Made by a program: the position numbers and the translations under genes | Notes under the pieces: model-generated | What the model was told of the DNA's origin: nothing | The model's database searches: none | The model's input: the letters and a program-made list of their open reading frames with translations, nothing else | Assembly: GCA_030849465.1 (NCBI GenBank) | Contig: JARVLF010000006.1 | Coordinates: 186,001-250,000 of the forward strand | Direction of reading: 5' to 3' | From: Moesziomyces globuligerus | Lineage: Eukaryota > Basidiomycota > Ustilaginomycetes > Ustilaginales > Ustilaginaceae | Length of the DNA stretch: 64,000 bases | Part shown: positions 29,880 through 39,000 of the stretch, piece after piece | Numbering within the stretch: position 1 is the stretch's first letter | Layout of the letters: each line of letters opens with the position of its first letter

Positions 29880-30493
29880 ATGTCGCAAGCAGAGGAGCAT
29901 CCAATCAACCAGAGCGACTGGTGGAGGGTGTATGGCGAGCCCACCGTCAAGCCCGGCTCGATCAGTGTCGACGAGCTCACCACCTGGTACGAGTCCAAGA
30001 CGCCTGGGCGCGATTTCGCCGTCATCGACGTGCGCCGCTCCGACTGCGAGGTAAGTCCCACTCGCGCTCATGTCCCCTTGTGCATGGAACCATGCTTCAA
30101 GATTTGTGGCTCGCTCATGCGTGTTTATTGATGGATCGCTTTACCGCTCCTTCACAGTACATCCTGCCGGGTGCGATGAATCTGCCAGCACACTCGCTGC
30201 CAGCGACGCTGCCGACATTGATGCCGATCCTGTCCGTCGTGCCCAAGCTGATCTTCCACTGCAACTCGAGCAAGGGACGCGGAACACGCGCGGCAGGCTG
30301 GGTCGCAGACAGCTTCGTCAAGATGCACACCGCGGCGGGCGCGACAGAGGAGCAGGCACAGAGACGCGTCGAGCAGCAGGTGCTCATCCTCGCCGGCGGC
30401 ATCAACGCCTGGACCGAGAAGCACGGAAAGCGTCGTCTCGATACCCGAGGCCAGCCATGGGACGGCAGGTCGCTCGCATCGATCCCTCTCTAG
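29880..30493 (+). CDS. Small rhodanese/CDC25-like phosphatase (Ych1/Ibp1 type), two exons
   Basis: Proposed model: exon 1 29880-30050, intron 30051-30157 (107 nt, GTAAGT...CACAG), exon 2 30158-30493, giving 168 residues. A single rhodanese domain contains DFAVIDVRRSDCE at the exon 1 end and YILPGAMNLPAHSL at the exon 2 start, which is the normal continuation in this family. The active-site loop is FHCNSSKGRG, with Cys92 and Arg98 in the C-x5-R spacing used by CDC25-type and arsenate-reductase rhodaneses rather than the shorter sulfurtransferase loop. Yeast Ych1 and fission yeast Ibp1 have this form and act as phosphatases. It might alternatively be an Acr2-type arsenate reductase; no arsenite pump gene is nearby to support that. 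Confidence 0.87.
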
Positions 30494-30655
30494 CAGCGCG
30501 TCTCAGGACTCGTCGTAGAAAGGCCAGAGCAGCTGATTGATAGGCGTTTTGATTCTACTGTCGTGTGTGCCATTTTTGGAGTGAAGTTTGGTGTACCTTG
30601 GCAGATTTGGAGATGGAGCAGGTTGGAGATGGTGGTGTTTGATGTTACAATGGGT

Positions 30656-31463
30656 CTAGAATTTGCCGAGGAGGAGGTTCCCGACCATCTCGCGGGCGGT
30701 GATCCAGACGGTGATGCCAAACGTCGGCAGGTCGAGCGTCGAGCTGAGCACGTCGGCGAGACCGAATGGCAGCATGGGCGGAATCCAGCCCTGAGCGAGC
30801 TCGAGCGCCCAGCATCCGTCCTCGGGCATCATGTACTGCTTGACGGTGCCGCGGCGGAGGTGATGCACGGAGCCGGCAGGGTAGTGCTCGGCCTTGAGCG
30901 CTCCTGCGGGGAACGCGTACTGGTTGCCGGTCAGAATGTTGAAGTAGTCGTCCGCCTGTACGAATAACCAAGCCGATGAGGCCATGAACGAGGTCAGTGC
31001 CGGCACAAGTACGCGATGGCGCAACGATGGAACTTACAGTGTGACGACCAGTGTGGCCTTCGGTGCCGACGGGGGTGCCAAAGAAGATGAGGTACTCGGT
31101 GACGGAGGCGTGAATGATGTACATGCTGCCCATCGCACCACCTGCGTTGTTGAACATCCACTCGGACTCGACGCTGAAGTGGTTCTTGTTGATGTACGGC
31201 GCTACCTTGGGGTCGGCACGCAGGTTATCCAGGATGTCGTCGAAGATCGCTGTAGCATTGCCTGGATGGCTGGCCACGGCGGTCGAAGCGATCTTGTAGA
31301 TCTTCTGGTGGTCAAAGATATAGAAGCTCGATCGGATCGAGTCGAGGGCAGCGATGAGGGCGCAGAAGCCGACGAGCAGCGCAGAGAGCATCATCCAAGA
31401 GCGCTTGGGCGAGGAGCCGCCGTTGGCAGCGCCCTTGGTCGATCGAGGTCGGTGGGTCGCCAT
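30656..31463 (-). CDS. ERG2: Sterol C-8 isomerase, two exons
   Basis: Proposed model: exon 1 31463-31038, intron 31037-30956 (82 nt, GTAAGT...TACAG), exon 2 30955-30656, giving 241 residues. Splicing yields EGHTGRHT|ADDYFNILTG, the conserved core of ERG2. One N-terminal membrane segment (WMMLSALLVGFCALIAALDS, about 23-42) anchors it in the ER. Further family features are FNNAGGAMGSMYIIHASVTE, YLIFFGTPVGTEGH, KQYMMPEDGCWALELAQGW and a second hydrophobic stretch near the C-terminus (FGITVWITAREM). It moves the sterol double bond from C8 to C7 in ergosterol synthesis and is the target of morpholine fungicides. Length matches fungal ERG2. The gene converges on the rhodanese-like gene. Confidence 0.95.
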
Positions 31464-32191
31464 GTTGAAAAGGAGAGTGGACGCGAGAAGAAGGGGAATA
31501 CAGCCGGACGACGAAGCTGGGATGACGGGTGGAACGAGTAAGGACAGTCGGGGTTCGGTGCGGTGGTCAATCTGGGAGGATGGTGGTCGAGTTTGAGTGT
31601 GTGTGCTTGTGTTGCTCTGGCGGCAGCGAATCGCCTCACTTTGTCGGCATTTGTGATTCTTCGCGTCGCTCGTGAGCCAATCGCCCGATTTTTCCACCTC
31701 CGACTTTCGGCATGGTCAAAATCATACCATCTCGGTCCTGCCAAGCACAGCCGAGCGCCGTGGCGATTCAAATATTGGTGTTACACCGACGTTGCTGCAT
31801 TGTTCGTAAGGATCCAGCTTATCTTGGCCCGATAACAGGGCTGAGCATTCTGGACTTTGGCCTGTAAAGTCGAGGGCTTGAGCGTGTTTTGTCGGGTTGC
31901 TCGTGAAATCCACACGACACGCGCTTCTGGGCGGTTTTGACACCTGCACGAGTCAGCACGCTGCAGCCGCTCTCCTTGATCCCAGCCTCGACCCGGGCTG
32001 GACCGCTGCTCACCAACGTTTGCTTTTGTTGCTATCTAGCTTAGATCTGGCGCAGACCTGCATCAGACGAGCATGGCATAATCTTGCGTCCTGCTGACTC
32101 CGCACGCACTCCGCAGCACCCGCAGCTCCACCTTTCACTCGTAACACCACTCTGCTCCAGACGGCCATCCCGATCGCATCCGCAGGCGACA
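31464..32191. other. Divergent promoter region (ERG2 / small orphan)
   Basis: About 730 bp between divergent starts. Frames on both strands are short and uninformative. No clear promoter element was identified. Confidence 0.5.
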
Positions 32192-32641
32192 ATGACGATG
32201 ACGCTCACCCTGCCGCGCACGAGCTTGATCAGCTCCACCACCGACGAGCATGCACTGGACCCGCGCAAGTCGCTGCCGGACTATCGACGCGAAATCTATG
32301 ACCTGTTGCAGTACCTCGACGAGCAGCAGGAAAAGATCGACAAGGAGCTCGCCAAGTTCGCCCGCATCGCGCGTCGACCTCCGATCAAGGACGACGAGTC
32401 GGAAGAGGAAGACGATTTCGTTGTGGTTGAGGATGTGAACGCTGCCAGCCGCAAGAAGCAGCTCTTGACCCAGCTCCGCCAGCTGTGGAGGACACGAGAC
32501 GTACTTCGCAAAAGAGCCCAGCAGCTCAACATCCGGATCGACAGCCTCTCGCATGCCAAAGGCGCTGGCCTCATGCCTATCGATGACCTCCCTCATGGTA
32601 CCCAGGGCCTCGATGCTTCAGATGACGGCGACGAGCTCTGA
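32192..32641 (+). CDS. Small acidic coiled-coil protein, unknown function
   Basis: A 149-residue frame beginning at the Met at 32192. I do not recognise a family. Residues ~28-52 (PDYRREIYDLLQYLDEQQEK) and ~84-120 (ASRKKQLLTQLRQLWRTRDV) form two amphipathic helices likely to coil, separated by an acidic loop rich in Glu/Asp (ESEEEDDFVVVEDV). The C-terminus is acidic (DASDDGDEL). No signal peptide or membrane segment is present. Codon use resembles its neighbours, and the protein has a clear charge pattern with a stop just 158 bp before the PMS1 3' end, so it is probably real. It might be a subunit of a nuclear or cytoskeletal complex, but that is only a guess. Confidence 0.65.
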   Translation: MTMTLTLPRTSLISSTTDEHALDPRKSLPDYRREIYDLLQYLDEQQEKIDKELAKFARIARRPPIKDDESEEEDDFVVVEDVNAASRKKQLLTQLRQLWRTRDVLRKRAQQLNIRIDSLSHAKGAGLMPIDDLPHGTQGLDASDDGDEL

Positions 32642-32798
32642 AGAGCTCCGTCGTCCCGATCTTCCCGCTTCACAACATAGAGACTCTCAGCACCGCAACT
32701 CGCAGCTCGTTCTGGTCGCCCTTGGACCATGACCTCATACCCGACCACACAGTAATCGTATCGTCTGCACGCAGAGTCTATTGAAATGGACTGTTCCG

Positions 32799-35597
32799 CT
32801 ACCGCTGTGCCAGGCTGCTTTGCAATTCGGCCCAGTCGGGCTCATCGTCTTTGCCGCTGCTGTCTGTGTCGAGCTCCATATCGGTCAGCGTCTTGAGGCA
32901 GGCGAGGTGACGCATCGTCGGTCGGCCATGCGGGCAATTCCACGGCTGTTCGATGGTCCCCATATTGACAAGGATCGAGCTCATCTTGGCCCTATTGAGC
33001 GCGGTGCCGATCATGACCGACTTTCTGCATGCTCTGCTTGCAAACATGTTTCTCGCCTTGCTGCACCGCACTGCGCGAGTCGCCTCGGTACCTGCCGACA
33101 TGTCGCGCAGCAAGAACAGCAGTTCTTCCAGATCCTTGACGCCAAACACCGTGCTCTTGCTGATAGGCTGCGCGACGAGCTTGACGCGTGTGCCGGGCAG
33201 CCCAGATTCGGAGACGGCAATCTCGAAGCCGTTGGCGAGCAGCGTTGCTTGATGCTCAATGGCCACCAGCTCGTCCGAGGCGGATAGCTCGAGCGCCCGC
33301 GGGCAGATGAGCTTCTGTGACCGGATTTGCGTCACGAGCTGCAGCGTCTCGAAATTGTACTTCTCGTCCGAAGCGTGTTGATCGACGATGAAGAGATCGT
33401 CCATCTCGTCTGCGTCAGCCGGCGTGCCTGTGCGTCGGCGCGCGATGATAAATCCAAGATTGAACTGGCCAATCACCTCCATGGCGGCAAAGTCCTGCTT
33501 GTGGATGACGCGCGAGAGCGCCCGCTCCACTTGCGCCTCGTCCTCGTTCGCGACGCCTGCACCTTGCAAAAGCTGCTCATCCCCTGATAGCGTCGGCGTC
33601 TTTGTTGCTCGCGCAGCTGCACTTTGCTTGTGCTGCTGAAAGAGCCGGGCCCTCTCCTTCAAGGAGGCGATGTCGAGCGATACAGTGTGACCGCTCTCGG
33701 TCGCATCGCTTGCCAAGCGAGCTTCGGGCAAGGTCCGGCCCTGCCCGTCGACTTGCTCGACTTCTGCCGGCGAGTCGGCATCGTCACCTTCGTCGTCTTC
33801 ATCGCTTAGAGCGCCTCCCACATCATCTTGCACCTCGATTCCCGCCTCGACATGCTCGTCTTCCTCGTTCTGGAGATCGTATCCGCTGTGCACCGGTGAC
33901 GGAGCATCGTCCAACGAGTCGGAATGTGCAAATGTGCGCAGATTGCGCAGCACACTCCGAGCTGTGTTGTGAGATTTGGCAGATGGATATTGATCCGCGA
34001 GCTCCGTCGGCTCCGGTGATGACGGGTCCTCATACGGCCTCTTGGATGACGCCTCGATCGATGTTGGCCTCTTGCGCTTTTCAGGGACCTGAACGGTGCT
34101 AGCGGGCGCAGGAGCGTGCGGAAGTGGTGCTTCAGGCTCGCCGTCAGCCTCATCGTCAGAGGCAGCCAACTTCTCCGAGGCTGGTGGCTCGGATGGTGGC
34201 TCTGACACTTCCCGGTACTCAAGATGGTGGACCGAGGAAAGGGACTGTTGGGAGGTGTAAAGCTCATCCTCTTCCACCTGGTCGTCATCATCCGCGTCGA
34301 CCGAATGCACCGGCGCCAGAACAGCCGCCTTGCCAAACTGACTAAGTTTTGCCTGTTGACCAGTTGCAGCGCCTCCACTGCGTAACGAATGGCTTGCGCC
34401 GTTGACCAAGAATGTGGCTCTGCTGGGGGCAAAGAGGTCTTCGAGTGCTTGCTTGACCTTCTCGATGAGTCTGCTTTCCTCGTGAAGGAAAATGGTGCGC
34501 TTGTCCGGGCTGACGTTGACGTCGTACGAGTCGGTGGGAAGTCGAAAGTCGGCAATGACAAAGGGAAAGTGGTTCGAGTTGAACGACTTGTATACCTCGT
34601 TAAAGGCGCGACTCACACGGCCCGCTTCCCACGGTCGGCCGTTGATGTAGAAGAATTGCCGGTCGGACGAAGTGCGACCCGAGCCATAAACGGGCTTGCT
34701 GATGAGACCTACCACTGTGACGATGGGTGCATCGTGTACACGGGAAGGTGAATCCTGGTCGGCTTCCGCATCTTCGACGAGCTCATCGCGCCCCTTGAGA
34801 TGGTCGTTGCCTGATCGAGCCGTCGAGAAAGTGAGCTTGAGATTGAGTGGCATCAGCGTGGGCGCCACCTTGGCGCCAAAGAGTGCCGACACATTGGCAG
34901 CGAGGTAGTTGTCCGACACGGATGAGTTGATGCTGAACTGCGGTGACTTGCGTCCTCCTGCCGGGGTATTTGTGGTGGTCCAACGGACGCCCTTTGTGAT
35001 GAGAGCGTAGGCCTGCAGAAGATTCTGAGCTTTGGCATACTCGCGTCTGAGGTTCTTCTCGAACTCCTTGCGACGGACGGGGAGCGACTTGAAGAGGCCC
35101 TCGATGGTGATGGTGGTGCCCCTCTGCCTTGCTGCACGGGCTGTGTCGTCCGCTACCTTGCCAGAACGGTCGAGCCGGAGCACGGTACCCATGGGTGTCT
35201 GTTGAGAAGTGGCGGTATGGATGCTCACCTTTGCGAGCGCACAGAGCGAGGAGAGTGCCTCGCCGCGGAAGCCAAACGTACGCACGTGGGCGAGGTCCGA
35301 GAAGGACGAGAGCTTGCTCGTGTAGTGTTTGAGCGCCACCGAGGCGTAGTTGGAGGGATCGATACCCGAGCCATTGTCGACGACTTCGAAAGAGTCGGCG
35401 CCGTAGTCGTGGAAGTTGATGGCAATGTTGGTGGCCGAGGCGTCGAGTGCGTTCTCGATGAGCTCCTTGACGGCCGTCTGTAAGTCCAGGACGACCTGCC
35501 CGCTGGTGATCCTGTGTACATCCGAGGTCGGGATGGGTCGGATGACGGATGCGCTCGTCGAGCCACTCGACGCCGCATCTACACCGGCCAAGGACAT
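32799..35597 (-). CDS. PMS1: DNA mismatch repair endonuclease PMS1 (MutL-alpha subunit)
   Basis: A 932-residue MutL homologue, partner of MLH1. The Met at 35597 is chosen because the GHKL ATPase begins soon after; the open frame upstream to 36140 enters the divergent REV3 region and has no conserved content. ATPase motifs: AVKELIENALDAS, VDNGSGIDPSNY, RTFGFRGEALSSL and RQRGTTITIEGLFKSLPVRR. A ~350-residue acidic, Ser/Pro-rich linker follows. The C-terminal domain has IGQFNLGFIIARR and the endonuclease metal motif DQHASDEKYNFE (Asp739; DQHA-x2-E-x4-E), then SRACRKSVMIG and WNCPHGRPTMRHL. These identify PMS1 (human PMS2 type) rather than MLH1 or MLH3. It nicks the new strand during repair of replication errors. 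The gene is intronless. Confidence 0.95.
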   Translation of the reverse strand: MSLAGVDAASSGSTSASVIRPIPTSDVHRITSGQVVLDLQTAVKELIENALDASATNIAINFHDYGADSFEVVDNGSGIDPSNYASVALKHYTSKLSSFSDLAHVRTFGFRGEALSSLCALAKVSIHTATSQQTPMGTVLRLDRSGKVADDTARAARQRGTTITIEGLFKSLPVRRKEFEKNLRREYAKAQNLLQAYALITKGVRWTTTNTPAGGRKSPQFSINSSVSDNYLAANVSALFGAKVAPTLMPLNLKLTFSTARSGNDHLKGRDELVEDAEADQDSPSRVHDAPIVTVVGLISKPVYGSGRTSSDRQFFYINGRPWEAGRVSRAFNEVYKSFNSNHFPFVIADFRLPTDSYDVNVSPDKRTIFLHEESRLIEKVKQALEDLFAPSRATFLVNGASHSLRSGGAATGQQAKLSQFGKAAVLAPVHSVDADDDDQVEEDELYTSQQSLSSVHHLEYREVSEPPSEPPASEKLAASDDEADGEPEAPLPHAPAPASTVQVPEKRKRPTSIEASSKRPYEDPSSPEPTELADQYPSAKSHNTARSVLRNLRTFAHSDSLDDAPSPVHSGYDLQNEEDEHVEAGIEVQDDVGGALSDEDDEGDDADSPAEVEQVDGQGRTLPEARLASDATESGHTVSLDIASLKERARLFQQHKQSAAARATKTPTLSGDEQLLQGAGVANEDEAQVERALSRVIHKQDFAAMEVIGQFNLGFIIARRRTGTPADADEMDDLFIVDQHASDEKYNFETLQLVTQIRSQKLICPRALELSASDELVAIEHQATLLANGFEIAVSESGLPGTRVKLVAQPISKSTVFGVKDLEELLFLLRDMSAGTEATRAVRCSKARNMFASRACRKSVMIGTALNRAKMSSILVNMGTIEQPWNCPHGRPTMRHLACLKTLTDMELDTDSSGKDDEPDWAELQSSLAQR

Positions 35598-36049
35598 TGC
35601 GACGGGCTCATGGAAGACGTGGATGAAGGTCGAGATCGAAGAACTGTGCACCGGAATCTTTGTGGTCAGCGCATGCCGGCTCAGTCGAGCCGAGTGCAAC
35701 ACCAAACGTGAACCCTTTGCGTCGTCCAACACGACCGCGTAGAGCGATTTCTCACGCGAACGCAGCGATGAAAGACGCGGCGTAACACCATTGAAAAATG
35801 AAACCGATGCCTCCACTCGGATCATCCATGCGGCGCACGTCAGACCCTGGACCAGGCCTTGTAGCGTCGAGCTCGTGTCACCGAAGGCGCCCTCTCCCCC
35901 ATCCTCATTCCTCGGCCCTACAGAGCTGGACTTACTGGCCAACCGTATGCGCACCATGGCTCTGCCTGCCAAGCTCTTGCTGCGGTCGAATCCATGACGT
36001 CGCTTGCTCCATGCACATCGATGAGCAGGCGGCCCACACCACGTCCACC
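35598..36049. promoter_or_regulatory. Bidirectional promoter region between PMS1 and REV3
   Basis: 452 bp separate the start codons of two DNA-maintenance genes read in opposite directions. Both genes' open frames extend into this interval, but neither extension has conserved protein character. No TATA box is evident. Shared regulation is inference from position. Confidence 0.6.
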
Positions 36050-39000
36050 ATGGAGCCCGATACCGCGGGTCAAGGAGGCGACCATGTTGAACCAGCTCCA
36101 GAACGTGCCGCGCGGCCAGGCTCTCATCGATCGGATCCATTCTTTCGTGTCCGCCTCATCAACATAGACCATGTCCTCACCTTTCCTGGTCCGCTCGACC
36201 GCACGCAATGTGCCTTCAACGCCGAAGGCCAACCATTGCGCAAGGTCCCCGTCCTTCGCATATTCGGTGCCACGCCTGCTGGCCAGCGCGTCTGCGTGCA
36301 CGTTCACAATGTCTATCCATACTGCTACATCCAGTACAAAGGCTCGCTCGATCCCGACGATGTGCTCAGATACATACACCGCCTCGGCAGAGAGCTCAAT
36401 GCCGCCATGGCCGCCTCGCTGCGTCGCAACCCAGCCGAGCCAGAAAACAACCAGTTCATCGCCGCCATTCATCTCTGCAAAGGTGTGAACTTCTATGGCT
36501 ACCACGTGGGCTACTCCTACTTCCTCAAGATCTCCTTTGTCGATCCCTCGCACAACTACCGCATCGCCACCATCCTCGAATCCGGCGGCGTGATGAAGAC
36601 CGTCTTTCAGCCCTTCGAGATCCACATCCGATACCAGCTCCAGTTCATGCTTGACTATAACATCTTTGGCTGCGACTACCTCGATCTCGACGATGCACGC
36701 TTTCGTATCCCCATCCCGGAAGGCACCTCCATCGCCTCGGACGAACCTTCCCCACTCGACGCAACACGCAAGATCTGGAACCGCAACACCATTCCCTACG
36801 CACATCTGCAGCGCGAGGAGGTGCACCGAGAGACGTACTGCGAACTCGAGGCAGACGTCAGCGCGCCATGGATCATCAATCGACGCAAGCTCAAACAGCG
36901 AAATTTGCACAACGACTTCGAGGAACCCCTCCACCTCTCCCCGGACCAAAACATCCTCGTCCCCAGCTTATCTGGACTCTGGGAGGACGAGAAAGCTCGC
37001 AGAAGCGCAGTGGGCCTGCCAGCCTCCATTCCTACCGAGGATCCTGCTCGAGACCCGAGGACTTACGCTGAGGGCGAGTCTCCGGCATGGAATGCAGAAG
37101 ATCGCATGCGTCTGCTGCTCGAGAAGCGGCTCCTAGACGAGAAGCAGAGGACATTGCCTCGCGAGCGCGTTCCGAATCACTTCACAGACCGACCCGGCTT
37201 AGACCAGCATATCATGACCACTTTCGACGCCGTTGAGGTCTTCCATCCATACCAGGATCAGATCCATGCCGCAGACCCTTACTCGCAGCGCACAGGACCT
37301 CCCGCGTCTTGCAAGATGTACGACCTTGCACACGTCATCTCGCAGACACAGCGGAACGAAGCGAACGCCGATGCAGGCAGCCTGTCGAGCCAAGGTGGAA
37401 CAGACGACGACGAAGGCTTCGATGCCAAGTTTTTCAAGAGCCAAGAGTTTAGCCACCGTCTGCTTCAAGCCGAGAAGGAGGACTTTGCCGGTCTTCACGA
37501 TCCGCCCTCGGATCACGACGACGAAGGGAACGAGGTCGATTCATCGGACCCAGCAGATGGCCAACACGAAGACCAAAATCAACCAAGAGCTTGGAAGCGG
37601 ACGGACAGCTCCAACTCGGCCATTAGCATGTCCAACGGCAGCCCGTCCGGTCGAAGTCCCTCGACAACTCCAAAAAAGCGTCGCCACGTCGATCTGCTTG
37701 ACGGCCAGACCACGCCAAAGCAGACAAGCCCTTCGACGAGGCCCGACGAGCTTTTCACTGAAGATGTGCGCAAGTTCAAGAGGGCGAAGCACGACAATTC
37801 GTCCAGCAGCGCGAATGATACCCATTCTAACACGCCACATGCCGACGGCCGCTCAGCTCGAGTGCGTTTTGCGGCAGCAGAAACAACGCCGTCGCCGAGC
37901 TCTGCTCGTGAGTCAGACAGATCCACACATTATAAGCATCTGCTTAGGCGCTCAAACGGGAGCACGGCGTCTCCCGCCACCTCTTCCCGAAGACGGCTGC
38001 TTGCGTTCCACGAACCAAGTCCATCGGCTCGCACGGTCGTCGATACCTTCAGCTTGTTCTCCATCACGCGGACGATCCATCCGGAGCCGTACTTCAGCAA
38101 TCCGAATGATGTGCCTGTAAGGCCTCGGGAATACGCGGGACGCATGTTCCAGTTCCAGTCGCGGACGCTGCCTTTCCTACGTCCGTTCGAGCACTGGCAC
38201 AAGGCATCGAGCGACGGGTCTGTTCGCTCACATCAAGCCCCTCAAAGACTACACTGGCAATTTGGTCCGCCGCCCCCGACCATGCTCGAGGCACGAGCAT
38301 GGCGGCAGAAAGAGAAGATTGTAGAAAAGCAACGCTCGAAGAATCGACGGGCGAGACTTCTCTCGCAGATCGAACGCAATACGCAATCGAACGACTACGG
38401 CTTCAAGATCTCGCAGCATAAAGCGACGACATTGGTGACGCGCGAAAAGCAGCACATGACGACGCTCGCCGTCGAGGTGCTCACCACGACGCGCGGAGGT
38501 CTCTTTCCGGATCCGGCTTTCGATGCAGTCCAGGCAGTGATCTACTCGTTCCAAAACGAGGATGAGAACCTGCAAGACACCGGCTGTCGGCCTGACCTCC
38601 GTACGGGGCTCATCCTGGTGGCCGGCGAAGAGCTGAATGCCGACCGGCTCGGCCTTTCGCATTTGGCGGTTGAGACTGTCGAGGATGAGTTGGACTTGTA
38701 CAATGCGCTGATCGACCTGATGCGCGCGTTTGATCCCGAGATCCTCGTTGGCTGGGAGATCCACTCGTCCTCGTGGGGATACATCATCGAGCGAGCAAGC
38801 AAGGAGTACGAGTTTGACCTCGTTCCGCAGTTCGGGCGCTCTGTGGTGCACAATACCGGTCGGGCCGGCGGTAAGTCGGACAATTACGCCTACACCCAGT
38901 CTTCGGCGCTGCGCATCACGGGCCGTCACACGCTCAACCTGTGGAGATTGATGAAGGGCGAGCTGGCACTCAACGTATACACTCTGGAAAATGTGTGCTA

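Noticed and set aside
35598..36140. Extended N-terminus of PMS1 (181 extra residues)
   Set aside because: The extension would overlap the REV3 start, contains no conserved part, and the ATPase domain begins normally after the Met at 35597.
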